A DNA stretch of 14,411 nt. It comes from Caryophanales bacterium UBA5729 (lineage in GTDB: Bacteria; Bacillota_I; Bacilli_A; Izemoplasmatales; Hujiaoplasmataceae). The position numbers and the translations under genes were made by a program. The notes beneath the pieces are model-generated. The model searched no databases. It was not told the origin of the DNA and worked only from the letters and a program-made list of their open reading frames with translations. The stretch covers positions 1 through 14,411 of the forward strand of contig DIGF01000006.1 of the NCBI GenBank assembly GCA_002419505.1, in the 5' to 3' direction. Below, piece after piece: positions 1 to 8,240 of the stretch (positions within the stretch are counted from its first letter, which is position 1; every line of letters begins with the position of its first letter).

Positions 1-66
1 GTCTACTAACTCTTTACTTATTCAGATAAGATTTAACTCATCAGTTCTTTTTGTTTAATTTTAAAT

Positions 67-669
67 TTAATCAACTACATCGACAATTCTAATTATTGTA
101 GTACTGTTACCTAATTCGTCATAAACGACATAAGTAATTGTATAGGTACCGATGGTGTTGGTATCAACTGTACCATGGAATGCAACGAAATAATTATCAA
201 AGTAATTGTCTTCTGCTGTTACTCCAGCATCAATCCAAGTGCCTCCTACTTTAATAGTATCAATTCCTGGATTAAGGAAAGCTACCGGAGGGGTAGTGTC
301 AAGCACTACGACAATTCTAATGATTTCGATTTCTAATTCATTATAACTCGCCAAATACTTGATGTAATAAGCACCGACAACATCAACATCAACTGTGTTT
401 TCAACGCTTCTTACCACTAGTTCAAGATCTCCGTAAAAAGCTCTAGCTCCAGCATCGATAAACTCAGTATTCACTTCAATTGTATCAACTCCTGGGTTAA
501 GCGCAATCCTTAGATTTCCATCCTGCGTAGATGATACGGTTGTTTGAGTGGTTTGTGAAGTTATGCCACTAGTAGTAATATCAGTTGTTGGTAAAGTTGT
601 ATTACCATTGCAACTAAGGGCGAATAAAGCAATAATAATTGCGATAATTAATAACCAAAGTCTTCTCAT
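67..669 (-). CDS. Lipoprotein with two DUF5011/Cry22Aa-type Ig-like domains
   Basis: Predicted surface lipoprotein of 200 aa with no enzymatic motif. Residues 1-19 form a lipoprotein signal peptide (MRR, then a hydrophobic run) ending ALSC, with Cys20 as the lipidated residue; Ala at -3 is slightly atypical. A Thr/Ser-rich linker follows (about 21-50, with TTLPTTD). Then come two tandem Ig-like domains of the DUF5011/Cry22Aa type, about 55-122 and 130-200, each with the hallmark LNPGxDTI at its start, an (I/V)DAG turn, and a VDTxxxGxYxIxY core in the second copy. The start ATG overlaps the TAA of the upstream protease by one base (TAATG), and a strong AAAGGAGG ribosome site (680-687) lies inside the protease 3' end, so translation is probably coupled. 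The protease C-terminus carries the same domain pair. Likely role: membrane-attached adhesion, or a partner of the protease (inference). Confidence 0.88.
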   Translation of the reverse strand: MRRLWLLIIAIIIALFALSCNGNTTLPTTDITTSGITSQTTQTTVSSTQDGNLRIALNPGVDTIEVNTEFIDAGARAFYGDLELVVRSVENTVDVDVVGAYYIKYLASYNELEIEIIRIVVVLDTTPPVAFLNPGIDTIKVGGTWIDAGVTAEDNYFDNYFVAFHGTVDTNTIGTYTITYVVYDELGNSTTIIRIVDVVD

Positions 670-3600
670 TATTCTTCATCCTCCTTTCCGTAAACCTGCG
701 GAATAATAGCATTAATGTTTGTTAAGTCCATACCGGCATTATAAACAATGACGTAGCGGTATTTTGAATAAGTATTGTCACCAATCACTACTTGGTATTC
801 AATAATATAGAAACCGGCTTTTGAAGTATCGACATTGCCGATAACAACTACCGTTCCCTCACTGGAAGTAGCTCCAGCTTCAACGTAAGCGTCACCGATA
901 AATAATGTGGATATCCCTGGATTTAAAGTAATGATTACTGGATCACGTGGTTTTTCAATCACTCTGACAACTCTCTTAACTTCAGCGATTGGATTACCGT
1001 TAACCTCAAGGACATAGACGATTAAGTAACTGCCTATTTCACTAGTATCAACCTCACCGATAACATAATAACTGATATTCGGATTATCATAGTCCATTCC
1101 CGCATCAATCCAATCACTATCTTGGTAAATAGTATCGACTCCTGGAGCCAAGCTATAAACATAGGTTATAGGAGTTTGGCTATAGATTGGATAAATATCT
1201 AAAGGTCCGATAATAAAACTAAAATCTTCTGACCAATACAAGAACTGATATTCATAAACTCCATCACTTGGTTTTTCTGGCGCAACTGGTGCAGTTGCTG
1301 AAGAGCCATATGGAACCATTTCTTCTTTTATCATCACACCATTGTGGTCATAGAATTTAATCGAATATTGATTGATAACTTCTAGATAACTGGCAAAAAT
1401 AAATAATTCTTGGGTAACAAAATCATATTCGCCAACCCAACCCGTAAAGATGTAAGAATATTGTGCATCACCAAGTTTTGTTGGTTCTTCAGGCGGAGTT
1501 GCACCTTCTCCATAAGGAACCATTTCTTCTTTTAATAACGTACCATCTTCATCGAAGAAACTAACTTTATACTCATTAATAACTTCTACAAAAATTGGAT
1601 AAATATTTAAATTACTTTCTATAAAACTATAATCTTCACTCCAACCGCTAAAGATATATGAATATTGAGCAGTCGGCATTTTCGTTGGCTCTTCAGGCGG
1701 AGTAGCACTTTCGCCATAAGGTAAATGCTCTGATTTTATCTCACTGCCATCAGCGTTGAAGAAAGTAACAGTGTAGTAATTAAGATCTGCATAATATGTC
1801 GCTCTAATATCTAAATCTTGTGTAATATAATTATAACTTTCATCCCAGCCAATAAAGGTATAAGTAAACTCAGCAGTTGCTTCTTTAAATGGATTTTCTG
1901 GCGGAGTAGCATCTGCGCCATGTTCAACAATTTCTTCTTTTAGAACCGTACCGTCATCATCTAGGAATCTTACGGTATAAGTTTTTATTTCCCAATGAGG
2001 ATAAAGAATTGTATCTTGAGTTAATTCAAAATCAACTTCAACTGGTTGAGTAAAATCATAATCGTAGAACCAACCTAGGAAATTATGCGTATCTTGGGAT
2101 AATGTCGGTAAGATTATTTCATCGCCATAACTGTAAAGATATTGTCCGACATCGAAGTTGTTAAAAGTCATTAACGTTGGATTTAAAATATCACGGTTTG
2201 AATAAACTCCGACTTGCCCGTAGTTATTCATTCCGAAGCCATAAAGCTTACCGCTTGAGGTTTGGACAAAGCCGTTGTAATTAGCAGTTTTTACCATAGT
2301 AATTGAATCTTCACCTAGATTGAAATACCCGGTGATGTCTAAAACTGGGTTATAATCTTTTCTATTGCCATTTGCTAATGTACCATAAGCTCCATACCCC
2401 CATCCGAGCAAGCGATTATTGGATGTGAGTGCATAACCGTGAGCAAAACCTAAAATTATTTCTTCGACGAATTCGCCCGTTTGAAGATTAAAGTTTGAAG
2501 TAACATCAGTCGGAAGCGGGAAGTTACTTATACCTCCAGTGGATAAATTGCCGTTATAGCCACCGCCCCAAGCAAATATTCTGTGTTCGCTAGTAAGCGC
2601 AAAGCCATAACCATCATGAAGTTTAACTGTTGTTAAGAATTCTCCAGGGTTTAAAGCGAAATTAGCGGTGATGTCATTCGGTTGTTCGTGATGATCGAAG
2701 GTATTGTCTGCTAATTGTCCCTGATTGAATCCCCAGAGATAAAGTTTGCCTAGGCTGGTAAATACACCGCTATATAGTTGTCCTGCTCCGACATGCTCAA
2801 TTGTTTCACCGACAGCTAAAGTAAAACTAGCGGTTACATCAGTCGGTAAAGTTCTACTAACAGTGTCACCGGTTCCTAGTTGTCCGTAACTATTTTGTCC
2901 CCAAGCAAAGAGACGTCCTTGGTTACTTAAAGCCAATATATGCGTTTCACCGATTGTAACGTAAATTAATGTTTCATCTGGATTGAAATTGAAATTAGCG
3001 GTAATATCTGTCGGATAATTAGCACTGGAACCGGAACTACCGATACCCAACTGACCTTCTGTATTACTACCAGCTGCGAAAACTCTACCCTCGCTTGTTA
3101 AAATGATTGAATTTGTATGTCCAAGATAAATTTTAACTATTAATTCACCTGGATTCAAATTATAAGCTGCGGTTACATCGATCGGATAATTCGTTTGATT
3201 AAATTGATCGCTCCCGAGCATACCAAAGTTATTACTTCCTACTCCGTAGAGACGGTTTTGATCATCCAAGATCAGTGACGAGTATTGACCGCCAGCGATA
3301 GCTATGATATTGACCTGTTCAATATCATTGTAAATTAAAGTTAAAACACTTTCAGTTTGAGCGTAGATCGGATAAACATGTAATTCTGTGTAAACCACAG
3401 CTAAATCTTCACTCCAACCGATAAAGATATATCCACCAATTTCTTCCGCAACCGGAGGTGTGACACTATCGCCTTCATAGACATCGGTGCGGTAAATTTC
3501 ATTACCATAGAAATTATAGAAGAATACCGTTACTAAATTAGCTTCTCTAATCGGATAAACATCGATGTCTTTAACAACATAAGTAAAATCGTCTGACCAT

Positions 3601-6600
3601 GCTTTAAAGACGTGCAATGGTTTATCCGGCAAGTAAGGCTCAGTTGCCGATAAGCCATAACCTACTGATTGTGTATCTAAAACTTCTCCTTCCCAATCAT
3701 AGAAAACTACTTGATATTCAACTAAAGTTCTTTCATAAATGGCTTCAACTACCAGGTCTTTTTGAACATTAGTGAAATCTTGATTCCAACCGGTAAAGAG
3801 ATAAGTATATTTAGGGTTAGCTGCTCTTTCCGTATTAATTGGCGCTGTAGCAGCTTCGCCGTAAAGCACATAATCTGTACCAATTATTTCTTTAGTATAA
3901 GGATCGATAAACTTAACTTCAAATTCTCTTAATGTTTCCGCAAAAATTGGATAAGTATATAAATTATCGGTAATATCGATTCTTGATTTGTCCCAACCGA
4001 CAAATAGATACATTGTCATCAAGAATGGACTCTTGGTAAATTCACCTGCGAAAGTTCCGTCTTCACCATTTCTAACTGTTTCAATAAAGATTTCCAATAC
4101 TTCTTGATTTAGATAAGCTAGATAATACTTATCAGCTATCTCGATATCAATGAACATATTACTAGCATAATCGATAACTGCAGTTTGGGTTGATGACAAA
4201 ACTAAATTAGGAAGTTTTGAAAATTCATCTCCTAAAGGTGAAAAGCCTATATAGTAATAACCATAATCCTTAAACATAAAAGCTGTACTAGCTATTTGAA
4301 CTAAAGGATTATTTAAAATCAATTCTTCGAAAGAAATCGCATTGTAAAAAGCATATTCGCCAATAAACTCAATCTCAGTCGATAAATAAATATATTTTAA
4401 TGCTGGATTAGCAAAAAAAGCTCCACTTGGAATTTCGGTAATCAATTCCGATTTAAAAACTACCGCTTTTAAACTATCGCAATAACTGAAAGAACCTCGA
4501 ACATAGATTTCATCAAAAATCATTTGCGGAAATTTAGTCAAGGTTGAAGGTAAAATCACATATTCAAGCTCTTGGAGTTCTTCAAACCCATCCATAGTTA
4601 AGACGCCTTCATGAACATCAATGGATTTCAAATAGCGGAATTGATGATTTAATAAAGGAATATGCGTGACGAATTTTGGAAAAGATAAATGAATGATGTC
4701 ATTGCTGTGATAATAAGTGAGATGTGGTCTGACATCATACATATTATCAGCGATAATCGTTAAGAACTCATTGCTTTCGTTAAAGCCTAATATCGGATTA
4801 TCAAATTCATCACTTGAAGGATAGTTGACATATTCTGCATTAGTACTGGTGCTAACGATGATTTGATCGATAATCACCATATGCTGATCTTCTAAAACAT
4901 CAGTAATCGGTCTGATTTGAATATCGATTACGAGGTCTTCTAAAACCCTAACCCAGTAACTCCTGCCATGGTTAACGATATACTGACCGTTAACTTTAAT
5001 TTCATAAACCATATTGCCTTCAAGTACATCAAGTTCAAAATGGAATAATTCTTGATCTTGGAATTGAGCAGGAGGGCTTTCAAGTAATGTGGCTGGTCCA
5101 TTGATATTGAAAACAATATTATGAAGTTCGACAGTTCGGTCAAGATCAACAAAATCAAAACCGTTATTAAGCGCGTAGGCATGAGCTACTGAACCTTCGT
5201 GAGCATGTACTACATAACCGGAAGTAGAAAACAATATTTCCAGTTCGGTAGTCATACCATAAACATAAATATGAGGAGTGAATAAGGATTCTCCTTCAAT
5301 TATTACTTTTTCTGTTACTTCATTTATAACAATTTCTTGAAGTCTTGAACCCCAAGACGCCACAAGTAAAACTTCCTTAGCTGAACCAAAATCAATTTTT
5401 CTGGTAATGTCATAGAGGCCTGACATTCTGATACAATCAATTTGCGTTGCGCTTTCCGGGAAGATAATTTCTTCCATACTCGTGACATCGAACGCGGTAT
5501 CGCCAATAATTTCTAGATTAGGTAACATTTCTTCTAAATCTACTGTTGATAAAGCATGAGCGCCTACTATTCTAACTCCATCAGGAATGTAGATTTCTTT
5601 TAATAAAACACAACCGATAAAGCCCCAACCTTCAATGATTTCAACGGTCTCAGGCAGAATAATTTTTTCCACTCCGCTCGCCACAAAAGCAGCGCCACCG
5701 ATAATTCTTAGATTTTCTGGGAAAGTTACGTTCTTGAGCGCAATATTGCGGTCGAATGTTCCGTTAGGAAGTTTTTCTAGATCTTTTGGTAAAACTACTG
5801 TTGTCAAACCATAAGCGCGTTGGAAAACATATTCTCCCATGGTTTTAACATTATCCGGAATAATAATTTCCTTTAATTCAAGCGCTTCATAAAAAGCTTG
5901 ATTAGGTATATGGGTAATCGTTTCATTAAGATAAATATTTGTGAATTTAGCGTTAGAAAAAGCTCCTTCAAAAATATATTCTATCTCTTGAGGCATTGTA
6001 TAGATATTGTTAGTATTGTAAGGGAAATACCAAACTAAAGCTTTTTGATCAGCGGTGTATAATACTTCATTTATAATTGTGAAATGAGTGTTATTTACGT
6101 TTAACGTAATATTTTCTACAAAAGCACAACCAATAAACGCGCCTTGGCCAATACTGATTAATTCAGCGCCAAAATTAACTTCCGTGATATAAGCCGCCAT
6201 ACCGAAGGCATAACTGTAAATCGCTTTTAAACTGTTTGGAAGATTAAGCGCGGTTATCCCGGAATTATAGAAAGCATAATCAGCAATAGTTTCCAAATTA
6301 CTAGGAAAGACAAAATTATGCAGACTAAAGGTATTTTCAAAAGCGGATCTTTGAATAACCGTGATCGAATTAGGTAAAGTTACTGAAGAAAGATTTGTCG
6401 CAGATGTGAAGGTATGTTCAGCGAGATAGGTTAAATTCTCGCTTTGTATTTCCACAGTTGCAAGCGTACTATCACCTAGGAATAATGCTATACCCATAGT
6501 TTCTAATCCTGTACCGATTGTAATAGTTTCAATCGCTGTCATATAAGCAAAAGCAAAATCACCGATTTCGGTTACTGAATCAGGGATAGTTAATGAGGTG

Positions 6601-8180
6601 ATATTTTGGTTAAATATGAAAGCGCCACTGCTGATTTCAACAACTGGTAAACCATAAATCTCATTAGGGACAATAACCTCTCCTCCTGGCCCGAAATAGC
6701 TGAGGATGGTGATGGTGTCATCTATATTAATCAAGAAATCATAGTCATCAGGATAAGTTGATTCGCCTTCTTCATATTTTGCGTAGAGAGTGATATCTTC
6801 ATAGATTACTTCGTTTTCAAAATCAAAGCGTTCTAGTAAAGTTTCGTCTTTATACCAACCGGCAAAATAATGTCCTTCTAGAGTTGGTCGGTCCGAGATG
6901 AAAAAGTTTCTGCCTTCTGCAACATATTTATCTGGGAGAGGACTGCCTAAGAATGTTTCAAGTGTTACCTTCCTTAAGGTTATTGTTAAACCATCATGAG
7001 CATTGGCTAAACCAACGCCATAAAAACTATCTTTACCAAAGGTGCCTAAATCGTCGGCACTGGCATAAAGATAGTTAAGGACCATATCAATGGTTTCTGT
7101 ATCATAATAACTTAAAAGTAAAGCGATGACCCCGGCAATATATGGTGAAGAAAAACTAGTTCCGGAAACTGTACCATAAGTATTCCCGGGGACAGTGGTC
7201 AAGATTGCTTCTCCTGGGGCGCTGATATCAACTTCACTGTTGAAGTTAGAAAAGCTGGCTTTTTCTTTCGTGTTAGTGGTCGCGCCAACTGAGATAACTG
7301 AGGAATAACTTGCTGGATAATTAAGAATCGGTAAACCGTCATTACCAGCTGCAGCAACAACAATCACCCCTTGAGACAAAGCGTAATCACAAGCTGTTTC
7401 CATGATTGAATCAGGATAAGCTCCGCCTAAACTCATATTAATGATATGAGCGCCATTATCAACAGCATAATAGATCCCGTCAGCGATTGCGCTTGTCGAG
7501 AAATAGCCTTCGTTATCAACATTAGCTTTAATTACTAAAAGTTCAGCCGCTGGAGCGATACCGCTGATACCGATACCGTTGTTTTGAGTTGCGGCGATTA
7601 CTCCCGCAACCATCGTTCCATGACCAACGTCATCGTTTACAGCTTCATAACCGACAACTTGATGAGCGGAATTATAAGATAAAGCGGAAATATTCGTAGT
7701 GAATTCATCATGATTATAGTCAATTCCGGTATCGATAATTGCGACTAAGACATCTTCACCTAGTGAATACTGCCAAGCAAGGTAAGCATCAAGATGATCG
7801 AGGGCAAATTGTTGCGGCGCACCCGGATCATCGATTATTACTTCTTGCGTATAATAGAGATAATTAGGCTGAAAATCAGGATTATCCTGTCCGTGCTTAA
7901 GCAAGCTAATTGGGCTTTGATAACCATAAAACAAAGCGATTCCATATTTAGAAACGCTTTTTAAGACAAGACCATTGCTTAAAGCAATGTTCATCGCTTC
8001 TTCTTGTGATTCAACCTTTACCAGCCACTCATTTTCAAGATAGTCTTTTCTAATTTCTTCTTGAGTAGGTTGATTTAATAAATCTTCTTGATTTTGTTGT
8101 AAGTTAACATTGATTTTGCTGAACAATAGTAAAAATAAAGAAAAACTGCAAACAAACGCGAGAATTATTTTCTTCTTCAT
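669..8180 (-). CDS. Giant secreted subtilisin-like (S8) serine protease with InlB, BspA-LRR, RCC1 and Ig-like repeats
   Basis: Extracellular serine endopeptidase, 2503 aa. Order of parts: hydrophobic signal or signal-anchor (5-20) with no lipobox; probable propeptide (about 27-125); S8 catalytic domain (about 125-400) with the complete triad Asp150 (AIIDTGID), His187 (GHGT), Ser342 (GTSFSSP) and oxyanion Asn280 (AAAGND); one InlB-type repeat (about 402-469); BspA-like leucine-rich repeats (about 483-1005 and 1137-1345) split by a degenerate segment; InlB-like repeats (about 1362-1607); seven RCC1 units (about 1624-2010); five more InlB-like repeats (about 2009-2334); two DUF5011-type Ig-like domains (about 2339-2407 and 2414-2480). 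No LPXTG or C-terminal membrane helix is present, so the protein is secreted or held by its N-terminal helix. AAGGAAGGG at 8189-8197, 8 nt before ATG, supports the start. It is first gene of a unit with the downstream lipoprotein. Triad and domain order are read directly; the physiological substrate is unknown. Confidence 0.95.
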   Translation of the reverse strand: MKKKIILAFVCSFSLFLLLFSKINVNLQQNQEDLLNQPTQEEIRKDYLENEWLVKVESQEEAMNIALSNGLVLKSVSKYGIALFYGYQSPISLLKHGQDNPDFQPNYLYYTQEVIIDDPGAPQQFALDHLDAYLAWQYSLGEDVLVAIIDTGIDYNHDEFTTNISALSYNSAHQVVGYEAVNDDVGHGTMVAGVIAATQNNGIGISGIAPAAELLVIKANVDNEGYFSTSAIADGIYYAVDNGAHIINMSLGGAYPDSIMETACDYALSQGVIVVAAAGNDGLPILNYPASYSSVISVGATTNTKEKASFSNFNSEVDISAPGEAILTTVPGNTYGTVSGTSFSSPYIAGVIALLLSYYDTETIDMVLNYLYASADDLGTFGKDSFYGVGLANAHDGLTITLRKVTLETFLGSPLPDKYVAEGRNFFISDRPTLEGHYFAGWYKDETLLERFDFENEVIYEDITLYAKYEEGESTYPDDYDFLINIDDTITILSYFGPGGEVIVPNEIYGLPVVEISSGAFIFNQNITSLTIPDSVTEIGDFAFAYMTAIETITIGTGLETMGIALFLGDSTLATVEIQSENLTYLAEHTFTSATNLSSVTLPNSITVIQRSAFENTFSLHNFVFPSNLETIADYAFYNSGITALNLPNSLKAIYSYAFGMAAYITEVNFGAELISIGQGAFIGCAFVENITLNVNNTHFTIINEVLYTADQKALVWYFPYNTNNIYTMPQEIEYIFEGAFSNAKFTNIYLNETITHIPNQAFYEALELKEIIIPDNVKTMGEYVFQRAYGLTTVVLPKDLEKLPNGTFDRNIALKNVTFPENLRIIGGAAFVASGVEKIILPETVEIIEGWGFIGCVLLKEIYIPDGVRIVGAHALSTVDLEEMLPNLEIIGDTAFDVTSMEEIIFPESATQIDCIRMSGLYDITRKIDFGSAKEVLLVASWGSRLQEIVINEVTEKVIIEGESLFTPHIYVYGMTTELEILFSTSGYVVHAHEGSVAHAYALNNGFDFVDLDRTVELHNIVFNINGPATLLESPPAQFQDQELFHFELDVLEGNMVYEIKVNGQYIVNHGRSYWVRVLEDLVIDIQIRPITDVLEDQHMVIIDQIIVSTSTNAEYVNYPSSDEFDNPILGFNESNEFLTIIADNMYDVRPHLTYYHSNDIIHLSFPKFVTHIPLLNHQFRYLKSIDVHEGVLTMDGFEELQELEYVILPSTLTKFPQMIFDEIYVRGSFSYCDSLKAVVFKSELITEIPSGAFFANPALKYIYLSTEIEFIGEYAFYNAISFEELILNNPLVQIASTAFMFKDYGYYYIGFSPLGDEFSKLPNLVLSSTQTAVIDYASNMFIDIEIADKYYLAYLNQEVLEIFIETVRNGEDGTFAGEFTKSPFLMTMYLFVGWDKSRIDITDNLYTYPIFAETLREFEVKFIDPYTKEIIGTDYVLYGEAATAPINTERAANPKYTYLFTGWNQDFTNVQKDLVVEAIYERTLVEYQVVFYDWEGEVLDTQSVGYGLSATEPYLPDKPLHVFKAWSDDFTYVVKDIDVYPIREANLVTVFFYNFYGNEIYRTDVYEGDSVTPPVAEEIGGYIFIGWSEDLAVVYTELHVYPIYAQTESVLTLIYNDIEQVNIIAIAGGQYSSLILDDQNRLYGVGSNNFGMLGSDQFNQTNYPIDVTAAYNLNPGELIVKIYLGHTNSIILTSEGRVFAAGSNTEGQLGIGSSGSSANYPTDITANFNFNPDETLIYVTIGETHILALSNQGRLFAWGQNSYGQLGTGDTVSRTLPTDVTASFTLAVGETIEHVGAGQLYSGVFTSLGKLYLWGFNQGQLADNTFDHHEQPNDITANFALNPGEFLTTVKLHDGYGFALTSEHRIFAWGGGYNGNLSTGGISNFPLPTDVTSNFNLQTGEFVEEIILGFAHGYALTSNNRLLGWGYGAYGTLANGNRKDYNPVLDITGYFNLGEDSITMVKTANYNGFVQTSSGKLYGFGMNNYGQVGVYSNRDILNPTLMTFNNFDVGQYLYSYGDEIILPTLSQDTHNFLGWFYDYDFTQPVEVDFELTQDTILYPHWEIKTYTVRFLDDDGTVLKEEIVEHGADATPPENPFKEATAEFTYTFIGWDESYNYITQDLDIRATYYADLNYYTVTFFNADGSEIKSEHLPYGESATPPEEPTKMPTAQYSYIFSGWSEDYSFIESNLNIYPIFVEVINEYKVSFFDEDGTLLKEEMVPYGEGATPPEEPTKLGDAQYSYIFTGWVGEYDFVTQELFIFASYLEVINQYSIKFYDHNGVMIKEEMVPYGSSATAPVAPEKPSDGVYEYQFLYWSEDFSFIIGPLDIYPIYSQTPITYVYSLAPGVDTIYQDSDWIDAGMDYDNPNISYYVIGEVDTSEIGSYLIVYVLEVNGNPIAEVKRVVRVIEKPRDPVIITLNPGISTLFIGDAYVEAGATSSEGTVVVIGNVDTSKAGFYIIEYQVVIGDNTYSKYRYVIVYNAGMDLTNINAIIPQVYGKEDEE
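741..1166 (-). repeat. Two C-terminal DUF5011-type Ig-like domains of the protease (protein-level repeat)
   Basis: Residues about 2339-2407 and 2414-2480. Both begin with a PG(V/I)(D/S)T motif, have an (I/V)(D/E)AG turn and a VDTS...G.Y.I.Y core. They match the two domains of the adjacent lipoprotein, which suggests duplication between the genes or modular domain exchange. Confidence 0.75.
1179..2156 (-). repeat. Distal InlB-like repeat array of the protease
   Basis: Residues about 2009-2334. The first unit is a canonical InlB B-repeat type (VGQYLYSYGD...FLGWFYD...LYPHWE). Four units of about 65 aa follow, with the pattern DG..(L/I)K.E...(Y/H)G..AT.P..P at the front, a GW/YW centre and a D(L/I).(I/A).. 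strand at the end. The underlying DNA is alike between units, for example a shared stretch ggaaccatttcttctttt near 1314 and 1519, which points to recent intragenic duplication. Confidence 0.75.
2151..3311 (-). repeat. Seven RCC1 units (predicted complete beta-propeller) inside the protease
   Basis: Residues about 1624-2010. I count seven units of about 55 aa, each with an S/T-x-x-G/N-RL(Y/F) strand, a G(S/Q/F)N..GQLG-type turn (degenerate in units 5-7) and a spacer of the type PTD(V/I)TANFNLNPGE. Seven is the blade number of a closed RCC1 propeller. RCC1 propellers usually bind proteins; the partner here is unknown. Confidence 0.85.
3360..4097 (-). repeat. Proximal InlB-like repeat array of the protease
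   Basis: Residues about 1362-1607, four units of which the first is degenerate. Typical positions are V.F.D..(G/T)..(I/L)....V.YG..AT.P, then FTGW/FKAW/FIGW, then an aromatic-rich closing strand ending in YPI(Y/F/R). Together with the distal array it flanks the RCC1 propeller. Confidence 0.65.
4146..4772 (-). repeat. Second BspA-like leucine-rich block of the protease
   Basis: Residues about 1137-1345, roughly five or six leucine-rich units of about 23 aa (for example LKYIYLSTEIEFIGEYAFYN). It is separated from the larger first block by a non-LRR segment at about 1011-1136 that faintly resembles a divergent InlB-type repeat. Confidence 0.6.
5166..6734 (-). repeat. Main BspA-like leucine-rich block of the protease
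   Basis: Residues about 483-1005 with about 17 units of the BspA/LRR_5 type, each built as L..(I/V).(I/L)P..(V/L)..I...AF. An insertion at about 693-728 (ending LYTADQKALVWYFP) is the non-repeat hairpin often seen in this family. BspA-like LRRs are usually surface or adhesion modules. Confidence 0.85.
6774..6977 (-). repeat. Single InlB B-repeat after the protease domain
   Basis: Residues about 402-469, with LP(D)...EG..F..S..P...GH.F.GWY.D..L..RFDF...VI..DITLYAKY, the classical Listeria-Bacteroides repeat form. It directly joins the S8 domain to the LRR block. Confidence 0.75.
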
Positions 8181-8195
8181 TAGTTAATCCCTTCC

Positions 8196-8212
8196 TTGTT
8201 ATTTAATAACAA
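8196..8212 (-). promoter_or_regulatory. 17-nt palindrome touching the protease ribosome site
   Basis: The inverted repeat TTGTTATT-T-AATAACAA (plus strand) has perfect 8-nt arms around a single central base. It overlaps the outer bases of the AAGGAAGGG ribosome site (8189-8197). It could be an operator or a weak RNA structure next to the ribosome site; no regulator is identified. Confidence 0.3.
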
Positions 8213-8240
8213 TCCGTATATAAAAATAAATGATTAAATT

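Noticed and set aside
1..66. Possible terminator downstream of the first lipoprotein
   Set aside because: No convincing stem followed by a T tract is visible before the window edge.
1179..4097. Regular spaced repeats resembling an array on the DNA level
   Set aside because: They are coding InlB-like and RCC1 units with diverged repeats in one reading frame, not CRISPR repeats and spacers.
4940..5182. 80-codon open frame on the minus strand inside the protease
   Set aside because: It lies wholly within the protease gene in another frame, has no ribosome site and gives a sequence without family features.
5324..5506. 60-codon open frame on the minus strand inside the protease
   Set aside because: Shadow frame within the leucine-rich block; no start signals and no recognisable sequence.
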